Shown: positions 7,862-17,872 of the stretch, piece by piece
Layout of the letters: each line of letters begins with the position of its first letter
How positions within the stretch are numbered: the first letter of the stretch is position 1
Assembly: GCA_903911355.1 (NCBI GenBank)
Contig: CAIWDD010000110.1
Span: 1-64,000 of the forward strand
Length of the DNA stretch: 64,000 nucleotides
Origin: an uncultured Nodularia sp.
GTDB taxonomy: Bacteria; Cyanobacteriota; Cyanobacteriia; Cyanobacteriales; Nostocaceae
Direction: 5' to 3'
The notes under the pieces: model-generated
What the model was told of the DNA's origin: nothing
The model's input: the letters and a program-made list of their open reading frames with translations, nothing else
The model's database searches: none
Translations under genes and position numbers: made by a program

Positions 7862-9098
7862 CTTGACTCGGTTGTGGGTCAGGTAACTTCATCGTCACCA
7901 GTCCGGCTGCTAAGACTAATAACATGGATGTCCACAGACAACCTACTAAGTTAAAATATTGAAATACCAACCCTGATAACACTGTACCAGCTAATCGACC
8001 CCCGGAGTTAGCCATATAGTAGAAGCCAACGTTGAGGGCGACTTTATCGTCGTCGGTGAACGCTAACACTAGGTAGGAGTGGACTGCTGAGTTAAAAGCA
8101 AAAACTACACCAAATACAAGCAGTCCCCCAATAATTGCTATGTTACCAGGTACGCCCAATTGTAAAGCCAAGGCGATCGCCGCGGGAACTGCGGTGAGGG
8201 TAAATGTCCAAAACTGGATAGTCTGAGATTTCGGTGGTTGACCAGAACCAAAGCGCTGGATAAGGGTGGGCGCTAAAAACTGAATCACACCATAACCAAT
8301 CACCCAACAAGCCAAGAATCCACCCACTTGATAGAACGACCAGCCTAAATTTCCCCGTAAAAACACTGGTAAACCCACAACAAACCACACATCCCGGGAA
8401 CCAAACAGAAAAAATCTCGCAGCTGAGAGAATATTAATTTCTTTGCTCTTAGAAAACAGTTGGCTAAACTTAACTTTAGCCTTGATTTTACCCATACCCC
8501 TAGGCAACATCAACCCGGTGAACATAATTAAGAACAGTCCCCCAGCCATAATTAACAGGGAAGAGGTAAAGCCAAAAGAAGACAACAGCACACTACCAAC
8601 AAAAAAGCCTACCCCTTTAAGTGCATTCTTGGAACCTGTTAATACCGCCACCCACTTAAATAAAGATGACTGAGCCTCCTGGGGTACCACCAAGCGAATA
8701 GCACTCTTAGAACTCATTTTAGTTAAATCTTTGGCAATCCCGGAAAAGGCCTGGGCTACCATCACATAACCCACCGCCATCCACTGCGCCCAATTGGGAT
8801 TCAGCCATGATAGCATGACTAAAGAAAAAACCTGTAAGCCAATACCCGTATAAAGAGTTACCTTTAAACCCAATTGGGAACCAATCCACCCCCCCAGAAA
8901 GTTGGTAATAACCCCAAAGACTTCATAGAATAGAAATAAAAAGGCGATTTGTAAGGGAGTATAGCCGATACTATTAAAATAGAGTAGTACCAGCATTCGC
9001 AAAGCACCATCAGTAATAGTAAAACCCCAATAGGCTAGGGTAACAAGAATATAATTCTTGAGATTAGCGCCAGAAGCTGTAGAAGATGTCATACACAA
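7830..9098 (-). CDS. arsJ: ArsJ organoarsenical efflux MFS transporter
   Basis: This 422-aa protein has about 12 transmembrane segments of the major facilitator type. N-terminal NYILVTLAYWGFTITDGALR and the run AFSGIAKDLTKMSSKS match ArsJ. ArsJ exports 1-arseno-3-phosphoglycerate, made by a partner GAPDH from arsenate and glyceraldehyde-3-phosphate. The partner gene lies immediately upstream on the same strand, 194 nt away across a dispersed repeat. The 3' end overlaps arsR by 32 nt in convergent orientation. Confidence 0.92.
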   Translation of the reverse strand: MCMTSSTASGANLKNYILVTLAYWGFTITDGALRMLVLLYFNSIGYTPLQIAFLFLFYEVFGVITNFLGGWIGSQLGLKVTLYTGIGLQVFSLVMLSWLNPNWAQWMAVGYVMVAQAFSGIAKDLTKMSSKSAIRLVVPQEAQSSLFKWVAVLTGSKNALKGVGFFVGSVLLSSFGFTSSLLIMAGGLFLIMFTGLMLPRGMGKIKAKVKFSQLFSKSKEINILSAARFFLFGSRDVWFVVGLPVFLRGNLGWSFYQVGGFLACWVIGYGVIQFLAPTLIQRFGSGQPPKSQTIQFWTFTLTAVPAAIALALQLGVPGNIAIIGGLLVFGVVFAFNSAVHSYLVLAFTDDDKVALNVGFYYMANSGGRLAGTVLSGLVFQYFNLVGCLWTSMLLVLAAGLVTMKLPDPQPSQAIAWKSEGGD

Positions 9099-9182
9099 TT
9101 GCGGAGTAGGGAGAAAGATTGTTACAGCAGATTTCCTTTGACTCAGGTAAACTACTAGTAGCTACTTACATGCAAAATCCTA

Positions 9183-9281
9183 TATAGCATTTCCCATGCT
9201 CGTGAGGTACAAATTTTTTTAGTTTGAGGGAATAGGGAATAGGGAATAGGTGTGTACTTCATGAGCCTGAAAAAGGCTTTA
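9183..9281 (+). repeat. Dispersed repeat, copy A (99 bp, 7-bp core x3)
   Basis: This runs from TATAGCATTTCCCATGCTCG to GCCTGAAAAAGGCTTTA. It shares almost all of its sequence with copies at 23222-23334 (inverted) and 50489-50601. The core is a run of GGGAATA/GGGAACA units, about three here and five in the other copies, which accounts for the 14-bp length difference. It lies between gap and arsJ. Confidence 0.93.
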
Positions 9282-9292
9282 TTTCCCAATGA

Positions 9293-10303
9293 CTAATAAC
9301 TCAATGCAACCTTACGCGCCAGTTCAACCATCCGATTCGCGTAACCCCATTCATTGTCATACCAAGCCAGGATTTTGACTTGAGTTTCATCCACCACCAT
9401 TGTAGAAAGAGCATCAATAATAGAAGAACGAGGATCATCTTTGTAATCAATGGATACTAAAGGACGCTCTTCGTAGCCTAAAATACCTTGAAGGGGTTCT
9501 CGTTCTGACGCTGCTTTCAATAAGCTATTAATTTCATCTACTGTGGTAGGTCTTGCAACTTCAAACACACAATCTGTTAACGAAGCATTCAGTAATGGGA
9601 CTCGCACCGCCACACCGTTGAGCTTACCGTTCAGTTCGGGATAAATTAACCCAATGGCTGTTGCTGAACCGGTTGTAGTGGGAATTAGAGATAAACTCGT
9701 AGCCCGCGCCCGGCGTAAATCTTTATGGGGAGCATCAACTATGGTTTGAGTATTAGTATTGTCATGGATGGTAGTAATTACTCCATGTTTAATACCTAAA
9801 CCTTGATGAATTACCTTGACTACTGGAGCTAAACAGTTAGTAGTACAAGAAGCAGCAGTGAGAAGATGATGCTTTTGAGGCTCATAGAGATGGTCATTTA
9901 CCCCCATGACTATATTTAAGGCTTCTTCCTTTACCGGAGCAGCGACAATTACTTTTTGTACTCCCCTTTTAAAATAAGGGTCGAGGGTTTGAGGAGTGCG
10001 AAATTTACCGGAGCATTCCAAGACCAAATCAACACCCAAGTCATCCCAGGGAACTGCGCCTGGTTCAGCATAATCACTGAAGCTTATAGTTTGGTTGTTA
10101 ATTAAAACACTGTCAGAATCCGCTTCTACTTCTAGTGGCCAACGTCCATGGACAGAATCAAACTTTAATAAGTGTGCTGCGGTTACTGCACCGCCTTTAA
10201 TTTCGTTGATATGCACAAAATCTAATTCTGGCCAACCCCATCCAGCCCGTAGAGCCAACCTGCCAATTCTACCAAATCCGTTGATTCCTACACGCACTCT
10301 CAT
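9293..10303 (-). CDS. ArsJ-associated glyceraldehyde-3-phosphate dehydrogenase
   Basis: This is a 336-aa GAPDH with a Rossmann start ([16 protein letters not shown]), catalytic Cys in [12 protein letters not shown], and a C-terminal [16 protein letters not shown]. In ars loci such enzymes use arsenate in place of phosphate and make 1-arseno-3-phosphoglycerate, the substrate of ArsJ. Its place between arsR2 and arsJ on one strand supports this role over central glycolysis. Operator-like TTGATA palindromes lie upstream at 10346-10410. Substrate preference cannot be read from sequence. Confidence 0.92.
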   Translation of the reverse strand: MRVRVGINGFGRIGRLALRAGWGWPELDFVHINEIKGGAVTAAHLLKFDSVHGRWPLEVEADSDSVLINNQTISFSDYAEPGAVPWDDLGVDLVLECSGKFRTPQTLDPYFKRGVQKVIVAAPVKEEALNIVMGVNDHLYEPQKHHLLTAASCTTNCLAPVVKVIHQGLGIKHGVITTIHDNTNTQTIVDAPHKDLRRARATSLSLIPTTTGSATAIGLIYPELNGKLNGVAVRVPLLNASLTDCVFEVARPTTVDEINSLLKAASEREPLQGILGYEERPLVSIDYKDDPRSSIIDALSTMVVDETQVKILAWYDNEWGYANRMVELARKVALSY

Positions 10304-10345
10304 ATTTAATGAAGAAAGCTTTACTTTTATATCATTTCAAAAAAA

Positions 10346-10410
10346 ATTGATATGTCAATGACTAAGAGGTTAGTGGATACAAAAATTCATCAATAAAACT
10401 TGATATATCA
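10346..10410. promoter_or_regulatory. Operator-like palindromes upstream of gap-arsJ
   Basis: ATTGATATGTCAAT (10346-10359) is a near-perfect palindrome 43 bp before the gap start. TGATATATCA (10401-10410) is a perfect one overlapping the arsR2 stop codon. Both carry the TTGATA half-site seen in the arms of the 7406-7443 operator. They are candidate ArsR sites, by inference. Confidence 0.45.
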
Positions 10411-10737
10411 GGAAAAATTATCGCAAGACTGAGCAGGAGATATTTCTCCTAACCGGCTATATTCTCCTAAATATGCTTCTAAAACAGCGAATTGGCTCAA
10501 ATTCAAACTGTAATAAATCCAGCGTCCTTCTTGACGGGCGTTGACTAAGCCTGCTTCTTTGAGGGTTTTCAGGTGAAAAGATAGTTTTGACTGACTTACC
10601 CCCAAGGTATCACACAAGTCGCATACACACTGTTCCCGCTTTCGCAGCAATTCTACCGCATTAATCCTGATGGGGTCAGAAAGAGCATGAAAACCGGCAA
10701 CAATTAAATGAGAATTGGTAGCACAGGGGGTAGACAT
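10408..10737 (-). CDS. arsR: ArsR-family arsenic-responsive repressor (2)
   Basis: This 109-aa winged-helix regulator has the classical arsenite site with C37, C39 and C42 (QCVCDLC) in the helix before the recognition helix LGVSQSKLSFHLKTLKEAGLV. It differs clearly from ArsR1 in sequence and thiol arrangement. It is 105 nt upstream of gap-arsJ on the same strand and 12 nt downstream of an aminotransferase gene, so it may lack its own promoter or share one inside that gene. It probably controls gap-arsJ. Confidence 0.93.
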   Translation of the reverse strand: MSTPCATNSHLIVAGFHALSDPIRINAVELLRKREQCVCDLCDTLGVSQSKLSFHLKTLKEAGLVNARQEGRWIYYSLNLSQFAVLEAYLGEYSRLGEISPAQSCDNFS

Positions 10738-10749
10738 CAGTGATTTTCT

Positions 10750-11961
10750 CTATTGTGAACCAGAGACTACGGTTTCGGGTTGATAACGGATACCAGCTTG
10801 TTTAAATCTGTGCAAAGCTTCACCCAAGCGATCGCACTCGGCAATTAAGCTGATCCTAACATAGCCTTCACCTGCAGTCCCAAAGGCATTACCAGGAGTA
10901 ACAACAACGCCAGTTTGTTGCAAGACATCCAAGGCAAAATCCGTAGAACCCATACCCACGGGACACTTTACCCATAGATACATAGTAGCTTTAGTTTTGG
11001 GGATATCCCAGCCCAAGTTTCCTAAACCGGTGATGAGAAAATCTCGGCGGGTGCGGTAGCGTTGCTGTACTTGATGTAAGTACACATCTGGTAGTTCCAA
11101 AGCCGTTTGGGCTGCGGTTTGCAAAGCGGCGAAAATACCATAATCCAAGTTAGTTTTGAGGGTGCGCAAACCTTGAATTACATGACGATTCCCCACCACA
11201 AAACCCACACGCCAACCAGCCATATTGTAGGTTTTAGATAAAGTGTGAAACTCAACGCCAATTTCTTTTGCGCCGGGAATTTCTAACAAACTAGTGGGTT
11301 GATAACCATCAAAAGCTAACTCGGCGTAGCATAAGTCATGCACCAGCAGAATTTCATATTTCCGCGCAAAAGCCACGATGTCCTCAAAAAATTCCCGGGG
11401 AGCGGTGGCTGCAGTGGGATTACTGGGATAGTTAAAATAGAGGATTTTGGCTTGTTGTGCAACTGCATCGGGAATAGCAGCTAAATCAATTAACCAGTTA
11501 TTCTCTGGTTTGAGAATCAAACTATGAATTTTCCCCCCAGCAATTAATGGACCGCGAAAATGGGCGGGATAGGCGGGAGAAGGAACCAGAACTAAATCAC
11601 CAGGATTAATATAAGCGATCGCTAGATGGGCTAATCCTTCCTTAGAACCCAGTAAAGGTAAAGCCTCACTATCCGGATCTAGAACCACATTATAGCGGCG
11701 ATTGTACCAATTAGTGATAGCACTGCGGAAACTAGCAGTACCTTCAAACGGCGGATAACCGTGATTGGCGGGATTTTGTAACGCCGCCATTGCTGCTTCC
11801 ACCACTGGCTGTGGTGTGGGACCATCTGGGTTTCCCATACCCAAATCAATTAAATCAAGTCCTTGTTCGCGTGCTTTAGCCTTCAATTCGTCTAAACGGG
11901 CAAATACGTAAGGCGGTAGCTGTTGTATGCGTTCTGCTGGGGTAATCCAATTCAAGCTCAT
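10750..11961 (-). CDS. Class I/II PLP-dependent aminotransferase
   Basis: This 403-aa fold-type I aminotransferase has the PLP-lysine region FHTLSKTYNMAGWRVGF, YFNYPSNPTAA and the C-terminal Arg segment EGYVRISLI. It resembles the aspartate / LL-diaminopimelate / AlaC-like group, and the substrate cannot be settled from sequence. Its start overlaps the stop of the upstream dehydrogenase by 4 nt (11958-11961), so the two are co-translated. arsR2 follows 12 nt later. Confidence 0.85.
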   Translation of the reverse strand: MSLNWITPAERIQQLPPYVFARLDELKAKAREQGLDLIDLGMGNPDGPTPQPVVEAAMAALQNPANHGYPPFEGTASFRSAITNWYNRRYNVVLDPDSEALPLLGSKEGLAHLAIAYINPGDLVLVPSPAYPAHFRGPLIAGGKIHSLILKPENNWLIDLAAIPDAVAQQAKILYFNYPSNPTAATAPREFFEDIVAFARKYEILLVHDLCYAELAFDGYQPTSLLEIPGAKEIGVEFHTLSKTYNMAGWRVGFVVGNRHVIQGLRTLKTNLDYGIFAALQTAAQTALELPDVYLHQVQQRYRTRRDFLITGLGNLGWDIPKTKATMYLWVKCPVGMGSTDFALDVLQQTGVVVTPGNAFGTAGEGYVRISLIAECDRLGEALHRFKQAGIRYQPETVVSGSQ

Positions 11962-13148
11962 TGTAAAACCTCTTCATTCATTCCCCTGGTGGAGACACGA
12001 TTAATCACCTCTCTACTGTCCGTTGGTGCGGTGGTAGAAACCATTGCAGCCATCAACTCTTCTGTCACAACTTTAAACGGTAGTCGATGGATGTCAGACT
12101 GGGGAGCTAAACTAATTTCCGCAGCTGTTTGTAATTCTTTTAATGTAATGTTGCCTAAACCTAAATTGTCCAAATTTCGCGGCAGTCCAATGTCTGCATA
12201 GAACTTTAACAACTGTTGCCGCGCCGATGCTGCTAGTTGATTGTTTTGTAACATTTCTTCTAAACGCAGTTGCACCAAAATACCGTAGGCAACTTTTTCA
12301 CCATGTATACTACCGTGTCCATGGATGTGAGTTAACCCATTATGTACCGCATGAGCCGCCACCGTGCGACACTGCGCCCCTCCTAGCCCTCCAATTACCC
12401 CAGCCAGTAAAACTGTAGCATCTACGACTTCTTGCCAAACCTCACCACCTGGTTCTTTGAGGGCGGTAGCTGACTTTTGCAACAGTATATCTCGTAAAAC
12501 TCGCGCTTGTTGCACTGCGGCAATAATTAAAGTTTGTTGAGAATTGCCACTGCTGACTGATGCTTCATACCATTTAGCGATCGCATCCCCAATTCCTGCC
12601 ACTAATGTATGTTGTGGTGCTGTTTGAATTAAATTATAGTCAAGTATTAATAAATCAGGACAGCCAGACAGAGCCACATCATAGAGGAAAGCCCCGGTTT
12701 CCGAATAGACATTAGAAAGAGCAGTCCAAGCGGCGCAAGTAGCCGCAGATGTAGGAATTGTCACTACTGGTAACCGCAACTGATAGGCGACTAACTTAGC
12801 TGCATCCAAAGCTTTACCGCCCCCAAAACCAATAATCACATCAGCTTGGTGTTCCTGGGCTGCTGTCCTTAAAGCTTGTAAACTAGCTTCACAGCAATCT
12901 ACACCATAACTCTTTACGGCTGTGACTAAATTTTCCTGGGCTAAAATTGGTTGTAGACTCTTTTGAGCCATAGTCACAGTAGAATTACCCGTCACTAATA
13001 AGGGACGAGTTCCCAGGCGGTAAATTTCTGCTGGTGTTGATTGTAAAACCCCACAACCACGCATTACCTTTCCGGGAGCAACTGTCAATGTCAATAATGA
13101 GTTAGAAGTTTGAGTAGACAAGTTTTTTGTAAAAGATTGACTGGGCAT
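11958..13148 (-). CDS. Iron-containing alcohol dehydrogenase family (GldA-like)
   Basis: This 396-aa protein has the group III/GldA fold. The NAD-binding part contains GFGGGKALDAAKLVA and TIPTSAATCAAWTALSNVY. Likely metal ligands lie in GIGDAIAKWYE and the histidines of HAVHNGL and GSIHGEKVAYG. Homologues are glycerol dehydrogenases and related enzymes; the true substrate is unknown. It overlaps the following aminotransferase gene by 4 nt and is the first gene of that pair. Confidence 0.85.
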   Translation of the reverse strand: MPSQSFTKNLSTQTSNSLLTLTVAPGKVMRGCGVLQSTPAEIYRLGTRPLLVTGNSTVTMAQKSLQPILAQENLVTAVKSYGVDCCEASLQALRTAAQEHQADVIIGFGGGKALDAAKLVAYQLRLPVVTIPTSAATCAAWTALSNVYSETGAFLYDVALSGCPDLLILDYNLIQTAPQHTLVAGIGDAIAKWYEASVSSGNSQQTLIIAAVQQARVLRDILLQKSATALKEPGGEVWQEVVDATVLLAGVIGGLGGAQCRTVAAHAVHNGLTHIHGHGSIHGEKVAYGILVQLRLEEMLQNNQLAASARQQLLKFYADIGLPRNLDNLGLGNITLKELQTAAEISLAPQSDIHRLPFKVVTEELMAAMVSTTAPTDSREVINRVSTRGMNEEVLQ

Positions 13149-13483
13149 ATAAATCTAGTGTGCCAAAACGTTGATAATTCTTAATCAAATTTTAGACTTA
13201 TGTCCAGAAATTTTCGTTTCCATTGGCTCTAATCACGCCCATGCGGCTCCAACTCTGAACTACCAAATTTTTAAAGACCCAGAATTAACAAATATATATC
13301 CTAATCTAAAAAGCATTAATAATGTATAGTATAATACAAAAAAACTATGTTATTTTGTTGACAAAGAATTTTACCCGGGAGAACAAAAAATCAACGGGGA
13401 GAGCGCCGAGTAAAGATGAAACTTCACCAGAATCAACCATTTTCTACCCCGTGACCCTAGAAAAAGTTGGAACTAATTCAATA
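13149..13483. other. Intergenic region, 335 nt
   Basis: This AT-rich spacer lies between the start of the GldA-like gene and the stop of the Ycf51-like gene. A 60-codon open frame on the plus strand (13322-13504) has no recognisable features and I do not call it. I see no RNA gene or clear hairpin. Confidence 0.6.
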
Positions 13484-14005
13484 CTAAGAAGTAGCATCGG
13501 GTAATTGAGCGAATTTTTCCCAATAAATTTGTAGCTCCATATTCCCATCTTCGCGACTAGCTAATGTCCGCTTGATCTGACCTAAGTAGAGAGGTACAGA
13601 AACCCCTGGTTCAGGATGAATCACAGTACGAGCGCGAATAGTCAGTTGATTATCTCCCCTTGTCCCCAGACGACCATAGGAATACAGATTACTAGCAGCT
13701 TGCAACAAAGTTGCTTCTAATTGGTCTGGTGAAATTTGAGGTGATGTAGCAATCACCGTTTCTGTAGAAGCATTATCATAAACTAAAGTATATTTTACCG
13801 CCCCTGGAATCACAGTGCGACTCAAAGGCACCAAAGACAGAGAAAATAAACCCGCAGTCAGCACCAACATAAAGCCAGTTGTACCCACCAGTCGAAAGCG
13901 GATACCCCACTTAACAATAAAAGCCAGCAATGTCAGGGCGGCGAATGCTATGGTGGCAATACCCGACCATTGGGCGTACTGAAGAAAGTCAGAAGTTGTC
14001 AGCAT
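13484..14005 (-). CDS. Ycf51-like DUF2518 family protein
   Basis: This 173-aa protein has two N-terminal membrane helices (about residues 17-32 and 40-58) and then a soluble domain. It matches the cyanobacterial and algal-plastid Ycf51 (DUF2518) family in architecture and in segments such as NLYSYGRLG. Its function is unknown. It stands alone, with nothing co-oriented nearby. Confidence 0.75.
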   Translation of the reverse strand: MLTTSDFLQYAQWSGIATIAFAALTLLAFIVKWGIRFRLVGTTGFMLVLTAGLFSLSLVPLSRTVIPGAVKYTLVYDNASTETVIATSPQISPDQLEATLLQAASNLYSYGRLGTRGDNQLTIRARTVIHPEPGVSVPLYLGQIKRTLASREDGNMELQIYWEKFAQLPDATS

Positions 14006-14229
14006 ACAGATCAGCTACTTAGGTGTATTTTCTTGAATGGGCAACACACCCATTTTACCGATTAGTTGCACTCAGGAATTATGACTTAGCACCATATCAT
14101 GTCTACTATGCATTTTCCCACAAGTGTTGAATGTTAAGATTTTCAGGATCTTGTCCAATACGCGATCGCCAGGGTAGATTAATTCAGATTTGGGTTGGTT
14201 GAGGGTATCGCGGCAAGGATTTTAGCCCC

Positions 14230-14444
14230 TGGGTAATTGATGTTTATCGCTGGGTTTGGAGCGTTGTTACACGTCATCAAGAACAAAAGGGCTTTGTCGT
14301 ATTGCCCAAACGCTTGTGGAAAGGACTTTTGGCTGGTTCAACTGGTGCCGAAGGTTAAGTAAAGATTATGAAATTTTACCTGAAACCACAGAGGCTTTTA
14401 TTTATGTCGCTATGATTCGTTTAATGCTCAAGCAACTTGCGTGA
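14230..14444 (+). pseudogene. IS5-family transposase remnant, frameshifted
   Basis: In one frame, 14230-14322 reads [17 protein letters not shown]. After a small deletion near 14320 the next frame continues as [19 protein letters not shown] and [13 protein letters not shown] to the stop at 14444. Together they form the C-terminal third of an IS5-type DDE transposase, including the ERTFGW block around the catalytic Glu. The N-terminal part is missing and no terminal inverted repeats are evident, so it is a dead fragment. Confidence 0.85.
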
Positions 14445-14681
14445 CTAAAATCACATATCAAGAACTTTTCAGACATCCTCTAAGTCCGCCCCAATTTCAT
14501 CCTTTAATAGTTTATGCTGTTTCAGCTAATAGCTGGCAAATGGTTTGATGGGCGTTGGAGGAACCAAACAGCACCCCATCGGGGATAAAATTCCCCGTGC
14601 TAGAATAACCTTAATCAAGTATCCCTCCCTTCATAGCAAGTAATTATTTAAGTAAAACCTTGATTTTTCCAGGAGAACCTG

Positions 14682-16151
14682 ATGGTTATAGCCACAGTAC
14701 CAGAGCAACAGGTAAAAATCGGACCCACCCAACTGCTGATTAATAACCAGTGGGTAGAAAGTATCAACGGTCGCCGCTTTCCTACCATCAACCCCAGTAC
14801 AGGGGAGGTGATCTGTGAGGTAGCAGAAGCAGACAAAGCAGACGTAGACCGCGCCGTACAAGCAGCCCGCAATGCTTTTAATAGTCGGGAATGGCGGGGG
14901 ATGTCCCCTAGCCGCCGCAGTGAATTGCTGTATAAATTAGCAGATTTGATTGAGGAAAATACAGAGGAATTAGCGCGGCTAGAAACCTTAGACAATGGTA
15001 AGCCCTTACATGATTCCCAAGGGGACATAGAGTTAGTCATCGCCTGTTACCGCTATTATGGGGGCTGGGCTGACAAAGTGCAAGGTAAAACCATCCCCAT
15101 TAATGGCCCTTATTTCTGTTACACACGCCATGAACCGGTAGGGGTAGTAGGTCAAATTATTCCCTGGAACTTTCCCCTATTAATGCAAGCTTGGAAATTA
15201 GCCCCAGCTTTAGCTATGGGTAACACCGTAGTCATGAAAAGCGCGGAACAAACACCCTTATCTGCATTGCGGGTGGGTGAGTTAATTATAGCTGCGGGGT
15301 TTCCCCCTGGGGTGGTGAATCTATTATCAGGATACGGTCACACAGCGGGAGCGGCGATCGCCAGACATATGGATATTGACAAAGTAGCCTTTACCGGTTC
15401 TACAGAAGTAGGACATTTAATTATGGCCGCTGCGGCACAAAGCAACCTGAAGCGAGTAACCTTAGAATTGGGGGGTAAAAGTCCTAATATAGTGTTTGCT
15501 GATGCAGACTTAGAAGCAGCGATCGCCGGTTCCCATGAAGGTATATTTTTTAATCAAGGTCAGTGTTGCTGCGCCGGTTCCCGGTTATTTGTAGAAGAGA
15601 AATGTTACGACGAGTTTGTTACCAAAAGTGTAGAAGCAGCCAAAAGGCGGGTAGTGGGTAACCCCTTTGACCCCCACACCCAACAAGGGCCCCAAGTAGA
15701 CAAAGAGCAATTTGATAGAGTCATGGGTTACATCAATGCAGGGAACCGGGAAGGGGCCAAGCTGCTGTGTGGAGGGACTCAAATCGGCGAAAAAGGATTC
15801 TTTATTACACCCACAGTTTTTGCTGATGTCCGGGATGATATGCAGATAGCTCAAGAAGAAATCTTTGGCCCAGTGATGAGCATCATCAAATTTAGAGACA
15901 TCGAGGAAGTAATTAACCGGGCGAATAATACCATCTACGGACTAGCTGCAGCAGTCTGGACACAGGATATTACCAAAGCCCATGCGATCGCCAACAATGT
16001 GCGAGCGGGTACGGTCTGGGTAAATTGTTACGATGTATTTGACCCAGCAGCACCCTTTGGCGGGTTCAAACAGTCAGGGATGGGTAGAGAACTCGGAGAA
16101 TATGGACTGCAACAATACACCGAGGTGAAGACAGTCACCATCAAATTATAA
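14682..16151 (+). CDS. Aldehyde dehydrogenase (NAD(P)+)
   Basis: This 489-aa ALDH-superfamily enzyme has the general-base Glu in [12 protein letters not shown], the catalytic Cys in [12 protein letters not shown], and the cofactor loop [15 protein letters not shown]. Length and motifs fit the betaine/retinal-type ALDH group that oxidises aldehydes to acids. The substrate is not defined. AGGAGA precedes the ATG by 7 nt. The stop overlaps the convergent mazG stop by 6 nt. Confidence 0.92.
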   Translation: MVIATVPEQQVKIGPTQLLINNQWVESINGRRFPTINPSTGEVICEVAEADKADVDRAVQAARNAFNSREWRGMSPSRRSELLYKLADLIEENTEELARLETLDNGKPLHDSQGDIELVIACYRYYGGWADKVQGKTIPINGPYFCYTRHEPVGVVGQIIPWNFPLLMQAWKLAPALAMGNTVVMKSAEQTPLSALRVGELIIAAGFPPGVVNLLSGYGHTAGAAIARHMDIDKVAFTGSTEVGHLIMAAAAQSNLKRVTLELGGKSPNIVFADADLEAAIAGSHEGIFFNQGQCCCAGSRLFVEEKCYDEFVTKSVEAAKRRVVGNPFDPHTQQGPQVDKEQFDRVMGYINAGNREGAKLLCGGTQIGEKGFFITPTVFADVRDDMQIAQEEIFGPVMSIIKFRDIEEVINRANNTIYGLAAAVWTQDITKAHAIANNVRAGTVWVNCYDVFDPAAPFGGFKQSGMGRELGEYGLQQYTEVKTVTIKL

Positions 16152-16955
16152 ACCTTGCTCCCGAGCAATTTGGGCCTTAGCCTGCTGCCATAAAGATTCT
16201 AACTCATCTAAAGAGTAATCAGACAGGGGGCGATCAAGCACCGCCTCCATTTTTTGTAACCTGTGTACAAAACGTTGATTAGTTCCTTGTAAAGCAGAGC
16301 TAGGGTCAAGATTGTACCACCGAGCCAACTGGATAACTGCAAACAGTAAATCACCCAATTCTGCTTCTTGACGTGCTGGAGTTTCCCCCGCCAAAGCCTC
16401 TTGAAACTCCCCCAACTCCTCATAAAACTTCGACCAAACCCCGTCAATACTTTCCCACTCAAAACCCACCTGGGCCGCCTTGTGGGAAATTTTCATCGCC
16501 CCCATTAAGGGCGGAAGAGTCCGACCATAACGACCCAGCTGGTCACTCAACTGATGCTTAACAGAAACCTCCCCCTTTTCCTTCGCCTTAATCGCCTCCC
16601 AATTTTCCCTCACCTCTTCCACACCCGCAACGGACACATCACCAAACACATGGGGATGACGACGGATCAACTTTTGCGAAATACCCCGAGCAACCCCCTC
16701 CAAATCAAACCTTCCCGACTCCCCAGCAATTTGGGCTTGAAGAACCACCTGTAATAATAAATCCCCCAACTCCTCCGCCATAGCTGCATCATCACCCCCT
16801 TGAATTGCATCAACCACCTCATAAGCCTCCTCAATCACATAAGGAATCAGACTTTGGGGAGTTTGCGCCAAATCCCAAGGACAACCCCCATCAGGCGATC
16901 GCAACCGAGCAACCACCGAAATCAACTCTTGTAAAGCCGCCAAACACCCATCCAT
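16146..16955 (-). CDS. mazG: Nucleoside triphosphate pyrophosphohydrolase MazG
   Basis: This all-alpha NTP pyrophosphatase has two MazG units. The N-terminal one carries [22 protein letters not shown] and [10 protein letters not shown]; the C-terminal one has [12 protein letters not shown] and [17 protein letters not shown]. It hydrolyses (d)NTPs to monophosphates as a house-cleaning enzyme. I start it at ATG 16955 ([11 protein letters not shown]), giving 269 aa. An upstream extension to 17060 overlaps the neighbouring gene and adds a non-conserved segment. Confidence 0.93.
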   Translation of the reverse strand: MDGCLAALQELISVVARLRSPDGGCPWDLAQTPQSLIPYVIEEAYEVVDAIQGGDDAAMAEELGDLLLQVVLQAQIAGESGRFDLEGVARGISQKLIRRHPHVFGDVSVAGVEEVRENWEAIKAKEKGEVSVKHQLSDQLGRYGRTLPPLMGAMKISHKAAQVGFEWESIDGVWSKFYEELGEFQEALAGETPARQEAELGDLLFAVIQLARWYNLDPSSALQGTNQRFVHRLQKMEAVLDRPLSDYSLDELESLWQQAKAQIAREQGL

Positions 16956-16986
16956 AAAAACCTCTGCGTACCTTTGCGTTAAAAAA

Positions 16987-17532
16987 TCACCTTCTTCTCC
17001 TCCTAGGAGAGAGTAAACCCCGCACCCCCTGCTTTTGCAAACGCTTATAAGCCGAACCACCCCAATCGCTCAGAGAATGACTCATAGCGCCCAACTCCAA
17101 CCCCAAAAATAAAGCCAAATATTCCGTAGTGTAAACCATGAGCGATCGCCCCACAGTTACACTTAAATCCCGCCAAGTCAGAGTGACAATTCCCAGGATT
17201 TCCCCCATCACCAGAATTACCACAGCAACAAACCACAGCAAACAGCCCAGATAAATTACCCTCAGGGTTGTACCAATAATTGGCCCGTGAGATAACATAG
17301 AGCGGTGACGCAGGTTTTTTTGATAAGGTAGCCAAATACAGCGTAAAAAGCCCCAGCGTTGAAACTGACGCGAGTAAATATCTAAATCCGGGCCAAACAT
17401 CAGACCGCTAAACATAAACCCACTCGCAACCAACAGGGTTAAATTACTGCTGCGGGTTTGCCATAGAGTGGCACCGGCGATCAACGGTAGACTATATAAG
17501 GTGATGCGATCATGGGTTCTAGCAGAGGGCAT
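16987..17532 (-). CDS. DUF2227 family membrane protein
   Basis: From ATG 17532 (MPSARTHDRITL) this is 181 aa. It has an N-terminal THDRIT, a PDLDIYSRQFQRWG motif, RHRSMLSHGPIIG and three to four membrane helices, and a C-terminal Arg run. The conserved His and Asp residues led Pfam to call the family putative metal-binding; no activity is established. An extension to 17619 is open but not conserved. It lies 31 nt upstream of mazG on the same strand and may share its transcript. Confidence 0.8.
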   Translation of the reverse strand: MPSARTHDRITLYSLPLIAGATLWQTRSSNLTLLVASGFMFSGLMFGPDLDIYSRQFQRWGFLRCIWLPYQKNLRHRSMLSHGPIIGTTLRVIYLGCLLWFVAVVILVMGEILGIVTLTWRDLSVTVGRSLMVYTTEYLALFLGLELGAMSHSLSDWGGSAYKRLQKQGVRGLLSPRRRRR

Positions 17533-17656
17533 ATTGCAATTGATCGCCTTTCTACACAGGATTACCGAGTTATTATTGTACGTCAAAAAAAATATTTTCC
17601 CAAGGGGTTGCGCAATCAAAATTCTTTTGCTATATTGTTTAATTGTGAGAGCAAAC

Positions 17657-17729
<73 letters not shown>

Positions 17730-17749
17730 TTTTTATAGTAAGTGTATCT

Positions 17750-17773
17750 AAAGGCGTGAAATTTCACGCCTTT
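17750..17773. terminator. Perfect palindromic hairpin after tRNA-Val
   Basis: The arm AAAGGCGTGAAA is followed directly by its exact reverse complement (24 bp). It lies between tRNA-Val and the convergent response-regulator gene and could terminate both transcripts. No long T run follows. Confidence 0.6.
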
Positions 17774-17872
17774 ACTATCTTAGATCGGAATGCGATCGCC
17801 TAGGAAGTAACCCTCAACAGGTAAAATTCTCTCTTGAGAGAAAAAACGCCGCCAAAACGCCAGCCAAAATAA

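Noticed and set aside
5771-10737. Arsenate reductase within the ars island
   Set aside because: No ArsC-like frame with the CX5R or glutaredoxin-linked pattern exists on either strand.
13322-13504. 60-codon plus-strand frame
   Set aside because: No start signal or conserved feature; overlaps the Ycf51-like stop on the other strand.
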